A DNA stretch of 64,000 bases. Source: Candidatus Nanopelagicales bacterium (GTDB lineage Bacteria > Actinomycetota > Actinomycetes > S36-B12). Each line of letters begins with the position of its first letter. The stretch's first letter is position 1. The stretch covers positions 1,199,256 through 1,263,255 of the forward strand of contig JAGYJJ010000004.1 of assembly GCA_018402235.1 (NCBI GenBank), in the 5' to 3' direction. A program made the position numbers and the translations under genes. Under the pieces are notes generated by a model, which saw only the letters and a program-made list of their open reading frames with translations, searched no databases and was not told the DNA's origin. Positions 1 to 9,019 of the stretch are shown piece by piece.

Positions 1-219
1 AACCGTGTCCTTGGCCATAAAGCGCACGAGACGACGTCCGCGCATGTCTGCAGGCACCCCACCGAGGGCGAAGTCGAGATAACTGGTGTGATTGATCGCG
101 AGGATCGCGCCACCGGTGAGCGGGATGTTCTCCTCACCCACCACGTCGAGTTTCATGCCGAGAACACGAAACACTCCCTTGAAGGACCCGACGATGCCCC
201 GATACAGCGGTTCAGCCAT
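1..219 (-). CDS. 1-acyl-sn-glycerol-3-phosphate acyltransferase (PlsC-like), 3' part outside window
   Basis: Reverse translation from ATG at 219: MAEPLYRGIVGSFKGVFRVLGMKLDVVGEENIPLTGGAILAINHTSYLDFALGG...; NHTSYLDF matches the acyltransferase NHxxxxD motif. Confidence 0.85.
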   Translation of the reverse strand, partial: MAEPLYRGIVGSFKGVFRVLGMKLDVVGEENIPLTGGAILAINHTSYLDFALGGVPADMRGRRLVRFMAKDTV

Positions 220-286
220 TGTGTGTGCGATCGGCGTAATCGGTTGGCATATGTGAATCGTTCACACAACGCACCCTAATTGCGCA

Positions 287-622
287 CTAGCGTTGCGGAA
301 AATGTCCCGGCGGAGTGTGCGTAACCGGCTGCGGCGCAGGCGATTGTGCTTCAAGTAGTGCATGCACTTCGTTGGCGCGGTAACGACGATGCCCACCGAG
401 GGTTCTAATGCTGGTGAGCTTTCCTGCCTTTGCCCAACGGGTAACCGTCTTCGGGTCAACGCGAAAAAGCGCTGCTACTTCGGATGGAGTGAGAAGGTGC
501 TCTGCATCCGGATCTTGACCCGACACTGCGCCTCCTATCGGCTCACCGAGTGGGTGTTGTGGCACCTTCGATGTCCGGTGACTTCCCGCACGTAGCCTTC
601 CACCACGGGCCTTCCGAGGCAA
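287..622 (-). CDS. BldC/MerR-family DNA-binding protein
   Basis: LLTPSEVAALFRVDPKTVTRWAKAGKLTSIRTLGGHRRYRANEVHALL is the typical BldC/excisionase HTH; exact start uncertain. Confidence 0.85.
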   Translation of the reverse strand: MPRKARGGRLRAGSHRTSKVPQHPLGEPIGGAVSGQDPDAEHLLTPSEVAALFRVDPKTVTRWAKAGKLTSIRTLGGHRRYRANEVHALLEAQSPAPQPVTHTPPGHFPQR

Positions 623-713
623 GCGAATCAGCCCGAAAACCCCATGTTGTAGTCAAATTCGCCGTACCAACGAGGGAAATTCGTAGGCTCCGCGCCCCAT
701 CTAGGGTGGATCC

Positions 714-1836
714 ATGGAAACGGTTGGTGACCCGTGGGCTGGATTCGACGGCCACGAGGAAGTTCTCGTAGCGCAGGATGAAGAGTCCGGACTGCGTGCC
801 GTCATTGCTATCCACTCAACAGTCCTTGGGCCGTCACTCGGTGGCGTGCGCATGTCCACGTACTCACATGCAGGCGGCGCTCATGCTGGCGGAGCAGACA
901 CTGGTGACACCAACGCCGCGCAGGCTGCTGCATACGCAGATGCACTTCGCCTCTCACGTGCAATGACGTACAAGAACGCACTCGCAGGTTTGAACCACGG
1001 CGGCGGTAAGGCCGTAATCGTTCATGATCCCGATCGCAAGACCCCTGAGTTGTTGCACGCGTTCGGACGCATGGTGTGTTCTCTCGATGGTCGTTACGTC
1101 ACAGCCGGCGATGTCGGTATGACGGTGCCGGACATGGACACGATCGGCGAAGCATGTCGCTGGACCACCGGACGTTCAGCAGCCAAGGGCGGAGTGGGCG
1201 ATTCGGGAATCTTGACCGCGGTGGGGGTCCACGCGGGTATGCGAGCCGGCGCCGAGACAGCCTTCGGTTCAGCGGACCTGGCGGGTCTCACCGTGGGTGT
1301 TGTGGGGGCCGGAAAGGTCGGTGGCCGTCTCATCGGACACCTCCTGGCCTGATGGGGCGTCGGTCGTTGCCTGGGACCCATCCCCCAGCGCCCGGGCCAC
1401 GGTTGACGAACGCCACCCCGGCCGCGTGCGCTGGGTGCAAGGCGTCGACTCGATGCTTGCGGCCGAGCCCGACGTCCTGTCGCCCAACGCCCTCGGAGGT
1501 CTAATCACCAGCGAGCTAGCAGCAGCCCTGGCTGAGCGTGGAGTGCGCCTGGTGTGCGGGGGCGCGAACAACCAGCTCGCCAGCCCGGAGGTGGGGGATC
1601 TGCTCGATGCCACCGGCGTGGTCTACACCCCCGACTTCTGCGTGAACTGCGGTGGCGTGGTCCAGGTGGCCGAGGAATTGGTGGGCGCTGATGTGGAACG
1701 GGCCAAAGCCACGGTGGAGCAAGTTTTCCCGACCACCCAAGGAGTGCTGGCGCGGGCGAAGCAGGAGGCCATCACCCCGGTCCGGGCCGCCGAACGCGAG
1801 GCCGAGGCCCGAATCGCCGCGGCCAGGGGGCGCTGA
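714..1836 (+). CDS. Leu/Val/Glu/Phe dehydrogenase, frameshifted at ~1349
   Basis: ORFs 714-1352 and 1297-1836 form one protein ([26 protein letters not shown]). Deleting one T in ctcctggcc[t]gatgggg restores [13 protein letters not shown]. Confidence 0.88.
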
Positions 1837-1878
1837 TGGTGGTCTCACCGGTCCCGGGGTAGTCTTTCCTTTCGTTGT

Positions 1879-1939
1879 GGTCCCGGGATCACGGCCCGGA
1901 CGGCCCAACGGTTAAACGTCCATTCACGACCGGGAGACC
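1879..1939 (+). ncRNA. candidate structured 5' leader upstream of the DUF3073 gene
   Basis: GGTCCCGG (1879-1886) pairs with CCGGGAGACC (1930-1939, GA bulge) enclosing GGACG (1898-1902)/CGTCC (1917-1921); ends 18 nt before the DUF3073 ATG. Confidence 0.3.
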
Positions 1940-1957
1940 GGATGAGGGGGTCGAGCC

Positions 1958-2176
1958 ATGGGGCGCGGCCGAGCAAAGGCTAAGCAGACCAAAGTCGCTC
2001 GCGCGTTGAAGTACGGCGGTCCGCAGACCGACCTGGAGAGACTCCAGGCCGAGTTGGCGGGTAGCGGTTCAACAACGGAAGAGAGCACATCCGACAACAC
2101 TTCAACCGACGACGAGTCCGAAGACGACCCGTACGCGGATGATCTCTACTCCAAGTACAACGACGACGAAGACTAG
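1958..2176 (+). CDS. DUF3073 family protein
   Basis: MGRGRAKAKQTKVARALKYGGPQTDLERLQAEL... with acidic tail; ATG preceded by GAGGGGG. Confidence 0.9.
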   Translation: MGRGRAKAKQTKVARALKYGGPQTDLERLQAELAGSGSTTEESTSDNTSTDDESEDDPYADDLYSKYNDDED

Positions 2177-2187
2177 GTGAGTCTCGA

Positions 2188-3279
2188 TCACCCCGCCGGG
2201 TGATCTCCTACCACCATCACAGCACCACCGCTGCCGCCCTTGGCGGCTGAATCACCCTGTTCGCCATCGCGGCGATTGCGTACTCGTCCACACACCCACG
2301 CCTCAACACCACGGGCCTCCAGCGTTGCCAACACCGCATCGACGGAGATCTCGGGGACCACGGCCACCATGCCGATACCCATGTTGAAAGTGCGTTCCAT
2401 CTCACGTTGAGCCACGCCACCCTCGCGTTGGATGAGTGCGAAGACCGACGGCGGCTGCCAGGTAGAACGATTGAGTTCACCGGCCAGGTTGTCCGGGAGT
2501 ACTCGTGCGATGTTCGCGGCTATTCCTCCGCCGGTGATGTGGGAGAAAGCATGAACATCCGTTTCCTGCACGAGTGCCAGAACGTCGCGGGCGTAGATGC
2601 GTGTGGGTTCGAGCATTTCCTCCCCCACTGAACGACCAAGATCTTCGACGTGCCGATCCAGCCCCGTTGAGTTCGGAATCAACACCTGTCGCGCCAACGA
2701 GTAACCATTGGAATGCAGACCACTGGATGCCATCGCGATCAGAACATCACCGGTCCGCACGCGGTCCGGTCCGAGGAGTTTCTCAGCATCGACGATGCCG
2801 GTTCCCGCGGCCGCAAGGTCGTACTCATCGGCTTCCATGAGCCCTGGATGCTCGGCGGTTTCACCGCCTACCAATGCGCAACCCGCCTGCACGCACCCTT
2901 CAGAAATGCCGGACACGATCGCGGCGATGCGTGTGGGGTCCACCGAACCGGTCGCGATGTAGTCGGTGAGGAATAGCGGTTCGGCGCCACACACCACGAG
3001 ATCATCAACCACCATCGCCACCAGATCGATGCCTACAGTGTGATGAACGTCCATCGCCCGAGCGACGGCGATCTTGGTGCCAACGCCGTCGGTACTGGTC
3101 GCGAGAATGGGCCGCGTCAGGTGGCGGTAGTCGGTCAGATCGAACAACCCTGCGAACCCGCCGAAACCTGCGACAACTCCCGGTCGGTTCGTGCGTTCGA
3201 CGGATGCCCGCATCAACGCGACGGCGCGTTCACCCGCCTCCACATCCACACCGGAGTGGGCGTAACTTGCACCGGTCAT
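2188..3279 (-). CDS. purM: phosphoribosylformylglycinamidine cyclo-ligase
   Basis: 363-aa ORF: MTGASYAHSGVDVEAGERAV, GFGGFAGLFDL, STDGVGTKIAVA, ITGGGIAANIARVLP. Confidence 0.97.
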   Translation of the reverse strand: MTGASYAHSGVDVEAGERAVALMRASVERTNRPGVVAGFGGFAGLFDLTDYRHLTRPILATSTDGVGTKIAVARAMDVHHTVGIDLVAMVVDDLVVCGAEPLFLTDYIATGSVDPTRIAAIVSGISEGCVQAGCALVGGETAEHPGLMEADEYDLAAAGTGIVDAEKLLGPDRVRTGDVLIAMASSGLHSNGYSLARQVLIPNSTGLDRHVEDLGRSVGEEMLEPTRIYARDVLALVQETDVHAFSHITGGGIAANIARVLPDNLAGELNRSTWQPPSVFALIQREGGVAQREMERTFNMGIGMVAVVPEISVDAVLATLEARGVEAWVCGRVRNRRDGEQGDSAAKGGSGGAVMVVGDHPAG

Positions 3280-4806
3280 CTATGCCCTCTCGAGGGCATC
3301 GCTGGCACCGCCGCCGGCCGAACGCTCCACCCGGCGCGCAATACCTTCGAGAACAGATTTACCGATCCGATCTTCTTCAGGCAACTCGACCGGATACACC
3401 CCGTCGAAGCATGCGCGGCAAAGATTGTCCTTGGGCTGATGCGTGGATTCAACAAGGGCGTCAAGTGTCACGTAGGCGAGCGAATCAGCACCGATCGATG
3501 CGCAAATCTCATCAACGGTCAGGCCATTAGCGATCAACTCCGCGCGGCTGGCGAAGTCGATTCCGTAGAAACACGGCCACTTGACCGGTGGACTCGAGAT
3601 GCGTACGTGCACTTCAAGGGCGCCTGCCTCCCGAAGCATGCGCACCAAAGCCCGCTGGGTATTGCCGCGAACGATCGAATCATCGACCACGATCAGGCGC
3701 TGTCCGGCAATTACGTCCTTGAGCGGATTCAACTTCAATCGGATACCGAGTTGGCGGATGGTCTGCGACGGCTGAATGAACGTGCGGCCCACGTATGCGT
3801 TCTTCACCAATCCTTCGGCGAAGGGCACACCGGACTCCTGCGCGAAACCGATCGCCGCATACCGACCGGACTCGGGTACTGGGATAACAAGGTCCGCATC
3901 GACCGGATACTCCCGGGCCAATCGCCTGCCGACCTCCACGCGAGTTGCTTGCACGGTCCGACCAGCAATAGTGGTGTCCGGCCTGGCCAGGTACACGTAC
4001 TCAAACAGGCAGCCCTTCGGGTCGGGCGTTGCGAACGTGTGCGACCGCAGACCATTCGCATCGATCACGATCAGTTCGCCAGGTTCCACCTCACGCACTA
4101 CCGAAGCACCGACGATGTCGAGGGCGGCGGTTTCGCTGGCGATCACCCAGCCACGTTCGAGTCGGCCGAGAACCAGCGGGCGAATACCCTGCGGATCGCG
4201 AGCGGCGTAGAGGGCGTCGTCGTCCATGAAAACCAGCGAGAAGGCCCCGCGCACTTTGGGTAGTTCCTCCAGCGCAGCTTGCTCAAGTGGCAAGTCCGGA
4301 TGCGACGCCAAGAGCCCGGAGATAACTTCAGTATCGGTGGTCGCGTGCAAACCAGCATTGATCGGCAGTTCCCCTGAACTCGCGGAAAGTTCGACAAGGC
4401 GCTCGGACAGATCCGCGGTGTTTGTGAGGTTTCCGTTGTGACCTAGGGCGAGGTTGCCCGTGGCCGTGGGGCGGAAGGTCGGTTGCGCGTTTTCCCACAC
4501 ACTCGATCCGGTTGTGGAGTAACGGGTGTGGCCGATCGCCACGTGTCCTTGCAACGACTCCAAACTGGCTTCGGTGAATACCTGCGAGACCAGGCCCATG
4601 TCCTTGTAGACCACGATGTGCGAGCCATCGCTCACCGCGATACCCGCAGACTCCTGACCGCGATGCTGCAGCGCATACAAACCGAAGTAGGTGAGCTTGG
4701 CAACTTCCTCACCGGGGGCCCAGACCCCGAAAACCCCGCACGCATCTTGGGGTCCTTGTTCCCCTGGAAGGACCTCGTGGGTTAAGAGCCCATCGCCGCG
4801 CGGCAC
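3280..4806 (-). CDS. purF: amidophosphoribosyltransferase
   Basis: 508 aa: DACGVFGVWAP, LYALQHRGQESAGIAVSDG, VIPVPESG, VDDSIVRGNT PRPP motif. Confidence 0.97.
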   Translation of the reverse strand: MPRGDGLLTHEVLPGEQGPQDACGVFGVWAPGEEVAKLTYFGLYALQHRGQESAGIAVSDGSHIVVYKDMGLVSQVFTEASLESLQGHVAIGHTRYSTTGSSVWENAQPTFRPTATGNLALGHNGNLTNTADLSERLVELSASSGELPINAGLHATTDTEVISGLLASHPDLPLEQAALEELPKVRGAFSLVFMDDDALYAARDPQGIRPLVLGRLERGWVIASETAALDIVGASVVREVEPGELIVIDANGLRSHTFATPDPKGCLFEYVYLARPDTTIAGRTVQATRVEVGRRLAREYPVDADLVIPVPESGRYAAIGFAQESGVPFAEGLVKNAYVGRTFIQPSQTIRQLGIRLKLNPLKDVIAGQRLIVVDDSIVRGNTQRALVRMLREAGALEVHVRISSPPVKWPCFYGIDFASRAELIANGLTVDEICASIGADSLAYVTLDALVESTHQPKDNLCRACFDGVYPVELPEEDRIGKSVLEGIARRVERSAGGGASDALERA

Positions 4807-4811
4807 GCGCT

Positions 4812-5895
4812 TCAGACTACGGGATCGGAGAGCAGCCGTCCGCCGCCGGTAACCACAACGCGCACAGCATCGCCCGGCGCCACACCAGAGCCCCCTGCCG
4901 CGCGGACTGCCACGATTGGCCCGTCGTCGAGTCGGACCGAGGTGAGGCTGTCGTGACCGTGGTAGCTGATCGCCTCGACCACACCCCGGGTGCCGCGGTG
5001 ATGATCCGCGGGGACATCACCGACTGCTCGATCGGCAACCAGGACCAGTTGCTCTGGTCGGAGCACCACGCGGGTGCGCGGTGTGATGTCGACGGTTGTT
5101 GGCGCCTCGCCGGTCGAGTTGGATCGGCCCCAGGGCGGTCTGCACCGATGAATCATCGACCGAGTTCACCGGGAGCTCGACCAGATCGCCCACGAAGCGG
5201 GCAACTTCGAGGGTTGTTGGCTGCTCGTAGATAGACCAGGGGGCGCCGATCTGCTGAACCAGACCGTCGGCCATGACCGCCACCCGATCAGCAAGGGACA
5301 AGGCCTCTTCTTGATCGTGCGTGACCAAGATCGTGGTGGTTCCAACCTCGCGCAGCAACGTGCGAACCTGGGTGCGCACTTCCGAACGCAATGCCGCGTC
5401 CAACGATGAAAAAGGCTCATCGAGTAATAGCAACGAGGGTTCCGGGGCAAGTGCACGGGCAAGCGCTACCCGTTGTTGCTGGCCACCGGATAACTCATGC
5501 GGTCGGGCCTTGCCCAGCCCCTGAAGGTCCACCATCTCGAGCAACTGCTCAACGCGTGCCCGGGCGCTCTTCTTGTCCCGGGAAAGCCCGAACGCGATGT
5601 TTCCGGCAACGTCCAGGTGTGGGAACAGCGCACCTTCTTGCGGAACAACACCGATACGACGCTTTTCCGGGGGAACGAAGGTGTGCGGACCGGCTACCAG
5701 TTCCCCGGCAACGGTGATCGTCCCGGAGGTGGGTCGTAGATAACCGGCGATGGCGCGCAAGAGCGTGGTCTTTCCCGAGCCACTGGCTCCGAGAATGGCC
5801 AAGAACTCGCGGTCGATCACGTCCAAGGACACCCCGCGAACCACGGGCGGTCCGCCGTAACCGATCACCACATCGGCCAACGTCAAAGCGCTCAC
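4812..5895 (-). CDS. iron(III) ABC transporter ATP-binding protein (FbpC-like), frameshifted at ~5110
   Basis: GASGSGKTTLLRAIAG, LSGGQQQRVALARALAPEPSLLLLDEPFSSLD; C-terminal TOBE-like part is in ORF 4812-5156. One extra C in CTCGACCGGCGAG breaks the frame. Confidence 0.9.
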
Positions 5896-7421
5896 CGAGC
5901 ACCTCCAACGTAAGCAGCCTCCTGCGCGCGCACAGCCTCATCGTGGTGTGTGTTACCTGCGATCCCCGCATCGGGGGTGCGTGACAACCAGCGGCCCATC
6001 AGCCACGCCGGCACCGAGGCGAGCAGGATCATCGCGAGGGCGTAAGGGGCAGCAGCACCGAACGCCTCGATCTCCGTGCGCGTCCACAATTCGGTTGCCA
6101 ACGTGTCGAAGCCGGTGGGGCGCAGCATCAAGGTGGCAGGCAGTTCCTTCATGGCCGTGAGCAGAACGAGCAAAGCGCCCGCGGCTATTCCCGGCCAGGC
6201 CAGGCGACCGGTCACGGTGAACCAAGCGCGCAGCGGTCCCCTGCCCAAACTGCGAGCCGTGGACTCAAGCGCCGGTGGAACAGCAGCGATAGACGACCGA
6301 CTCGCCCCGATCGCTTTGGGTAAGAACAGCACTGCGTAGGCGAAGGCCAAGGTGATGAGTGTCTGGTACGCCGCGGGCAGTACCGCCAAGGTCAAGAAGA
6401 CCAGCGATAGACCCACCACCACTCCTGGCAGCGCATGTCCGAGAAATGCACCGCCTTCGATGCCTTTGACGAGCCGCGATGTGTAGCGCGCCGCGAGGAT
6501 CGCTATCGGCAGTGCCAACGCCAGCGCGATTGCTGCACCGATCGCCGATGCGGAGATCGATCCGGCGATCGCGCCCAACATCTCCGAGATATCGAAGTCC
6601 GTTTGCCGGCTCTCCATGAGCCGTTGGGTGAGCGACCACGCCGGAACACCCAGGGCCACAAGACCCACCCCGATCAGCCAGGCAAGTCCGGCCACCGTGG
6701 CGCCGGGACTGAGTTGTTGCCGCGGCGCTGGTCTGGATACGCCCGAGCCAACCCGCCAGCGCTGCGCTCGACCGCGAACCCTTGCTTCGATAATCACCAA
6801 GATGAGCGCCAGCAGAACAAGGAGAAGTGACAGCACCGCGGCGCTGGTGCGGTCGAACGATGCGCGGTAAGCGGTGTAGATGACACGGGTAAACGCATCG
6901 ACACGGAAGATCGCAACGGTTCCGAACTCACTGAGGGTGTAGAGCGCGGCAAGCAGCAGTCCTGCCGCCGCGGCTGGCCACACCATCGGAAGCGTCACGC
7001 GGCGGGCGGTGGCCCACGGTCCAAGACCCAGGGATCGAGCTGCCTCCTCTTGGCCAGCATCGATGGTGCGCAGCGCCGCAGTGAGGGGAATCGCGAGGTA
7101 CGGAAAGGTTGCCAAGGACATCACGAAAATCGCGGCCCAGATTCCCGACATCCCGGGGAACTCAGCGATCCAGGCGTACGCCATGACGTAGGAGGGCACT
7201 GCGAGCGGGAGCGCTGCGGTGACCAGGAAGAAGGACCGACCAGGGATCGATGTTCGAGCCAGCAACCACGCTGTGGGCACGGCCAGGATCAGGCAGCCGA
7301 TGATCACACCGACGACCAAGACAAGGCTGGTGATCGTCGTATCCAGTGTCCGCTCCCGCCACAGCGACGCGACGATCGAAGCCCAGCCCGCATCGAGGGT
7401 TCGCACGATCAGGTAGAGCAA
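5892..7421 (-). CDS. iron(III) ABC transporter permease (FbpB-like)
   Basis: 509-aa polytopic protein with two permease halves; overlaps the ATPase start; N-terminus may extend upstream with a non-ATG start. Confidence 0.9.
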   Translation of the reverse strand: MLYLIVRTLDAGWASIVASLWRERTLDTTITSLVLVVGVIIGCLILAVPTAWLLARTSIPGRSFFLVTAALPLAVPSYVMAYAWIAEFPGMSGIWAAIFVMSLATFPYLAIPLTAALRTIDAGQEEAARSLGLGPWATARRVTLPMVWPAAAAGLLLAALYTLSEFGTVAIFRVDAFTRVIYTAYRASFDRTSAAVLSLLLVLLALILVIIEARVRGRAQRWRVGSGVSRPAPRQQLSPGATVAGLAWLIGVGLVALGVPAWSLTQRLMESRQTDFDISEMLGAIAGSISASAIGAAIALALALPIAILAARYTSRLVKGIEGGAFLGHALPGVVVGLSLVFLTLAVLPAAYQTLITLAFAYAVLFLPKAIGASRSSIAAVPPALESTARSLGRGPLRAWFTVTGRLAWPGIAAGALLVLLTAMKELPATLMLRPTGFDTLATELWTRTEIEAFGAAAPYALAMILLASVPAWLMGRWLSRTPDAGIAGNTHHDEAVRAQEAAYVGGAR

Positions 7422-7518
7422 CGGAATGGACGTGACAACGACGGCAACCGCCGCCGCTCCGATGAGGAGCGACGGCGGCCGCTGTTTGCGTGTTAGCCGC
7501 TCGCGCAGGGCATGCCTC

Positions 7519-8589
7519 CTACGTCAGGCCCACATCTTGCAACATCTGCAAGGTGCCAGGTAGGTCTTCGAGTTCAGCCAGCGGAATGTCCGGACCCTGG
7601 ACGTCGTCGATCGGAGGAACGCCGGCTGGGCCAGCAACTCCGGGGGTGAGTGGGTATTCGAAGGTGTTCTCTACGAACCACTGTTGAATATCGTCGGAAA
7701 GCATCCAGGTTAAAAGTGCACCCGCTCCGGCTTGATTGTCCGATGGCGCAATCACGCACGCACCGGCCACATTGACCAACGTGCCTGGGTCTCCTGCGGC
7801 CGTGTACGCCAGTTGAACGTTCATTGCGTCGTCGCCTACTTCACTGGCCTTTTGATGCCAGTAGTAATGGTTGATTAAGCCGAGCTGCACTTGACCAGCG
7901 TCGACTGCGTCGCGGATCAGACCGTTCTTCTCGAACAACTGAGCGTCGTTATCGATCATGCCTTGCAACCACTCTCGGGTTGCGTCATCACCAGCAGCTA
8001 CGCGCATCGCGGTTACGAAGGCTTGGAACGAACCATTCGTGGGTGCGAAGGCGACCTGTCCCTTCCACTTCGGATCGGTCAATTCGAATACCGATGTGGG
8101 AACTTCGTCGGCACTCACCTGCGAGGAGTCGTAGGCGATCACGCGCGCACGCCCGGTCACACCTGTCCAGGTGTTGTCGACCGAGCGATACATCGCCGGC
8201 ACCGTCTCGGTGATCCCGGCAGGTAGCACCGCGCACTGTCCAGCGGCATCGAGCGCGCCCAGCGCTCCGGCATCCTGACCGAAGTACAGGTCAGCCGGCG
8301 ATGCACTTCCTTCTTCGATGATCTGGGCCGCGAGTTCGGCGGTATCGCCGTACCGCACTTCCACCGGTATCCCGGTCTCGGCGGTGAACTCCTTGAACAG
8401 CGGGCCCACCAACTCCTCGTTGCGCCCGGAGTAAACGACGATCGCGTCGCCGGAGGGTTCGGATGCTGCCTCGGTGGCGTTAGCGCCTTGCGTGGCCTCC
8501 TCGGACGTGCCACTGCTGCAGGCGCTCACGAAAAGCATGCTGGCCGCTGCCACCGCGAGCGCGGCGCGGCCCATCGATGATCTCCTCAT
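7519..8589 (-). CDS. iron(III) ABC transporter substrate-binding lipoprotein (FbpA-like)
   Basis: lipobox LFVSACSSG; IVVYSGRNEELVGPLFKEFTAETGIPVEVRYGDTAELAAQIIEEG typical of Fe3+-binding extracellular proteins. Confidence 0.92.
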   Translation of the reverse strand: MRRSSMGRAALAVAAASMLFVSACSSGTSEEATQGANATEAASEPSGDAIVVYSGRNEELVGPLFKEFTAETGIPVEVRYGDTAELAAQIIEEGSASPADLYFGQDAGALGALDAAGQCAVLPAGITETVPAMYRSVDNTWTGVTGRARVIAYDSSQVSADEVPTSVFELTDPKWKGQVAFAPTNGSFQAFVTAMRVAAGDDATREWLQGMIDNDAQLFEKNGLIRDAVDAGQVQLGLINHYYWHQKASEVGDDAMNVQLAYTAAGDPGTLVNVAGACVIAPSDNQAGAGALLTWMLSDDIQQWFVENTFEYPLTPGVAGPAGVPPIDDVQGPDIPLAELEDLPGTLQMLQDVGLT

Positions 8590-8627
8590 TCCCAGCCTCT
8601 TATCAGGGGCGACTTCCCGGTGCGCCC

Positions 8628-8646
8628 TCAGGTAAGGCTGACCTTA
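8628..8646. promoter_or_regulatory. IdeR/DtxR-like iron box 1
   Basis: TCAGGTAAGGCTGACCTTA matches 15/19 of the consensus TTAGGTTAGGCTAACCTAA by hand; 39 bp upstream of the fbpA-like start. Confidence 0.7.
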
Positions 8647-8647
8647 G

Positions 8648-8666
8648 TTAGGTGAGGCTAAGTTCG
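8648..8666. promoter_or_regulatory. IdeR/DtxR-like iron box 2
   Basis: TTAGGTGAGGCTAAGTTCG matches 14/19 of the consensus; abuts box 1. Confidence 0.6.
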
Positions 8667-9019
8667 TCAAATCAGGGGTAGCTGGCCCGAGAGGTCCGAG
8701 CGCTCACCGCTCGCCCGAAGCACGCCGGTTGTCCTGGCTTCATCCCAGGTGAGTTCCCCCAGGGCCAGCGCCAGCCAGGTGGCCGGATCGGTCTCCACAA
8801 CCGCGGGCGGGGTGCCGCGCCGGTGTCTGCCGCCCTCCACCACCTGAACGGCCGCCAAGGGCGGGATCCGGACCTCCACGCTGCGCCCGGGGGCGCGTTC
8901 CACCAAAGCAGCAAGCGAGGCTTTCACAGCTGCCCGCTGTTCTTCTCGCGGTGGATCCTCACCCGATCGGAGTTGGGCAAGCACGACCCTCGCCTGCTCG
9001 ACCCACGTGTGGTCGGTCA
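8667..9019 (-). CDS. sterol carrier family protein
   Basis: GTG start overlapping the purL stop: [24 protein letters not shown]...LAALVERAPGRSVEVRIPPLAAVQVVEGGRHRRGTPPAVVETDPATWLALALGELTW. Confidence 0.75.

Noticed and set aside
3040-4263. 407-aa plus-strand ORF
   Set aside because: Antisense to purM and purF, which are unambiguous; typical high-GC shadow ORF.
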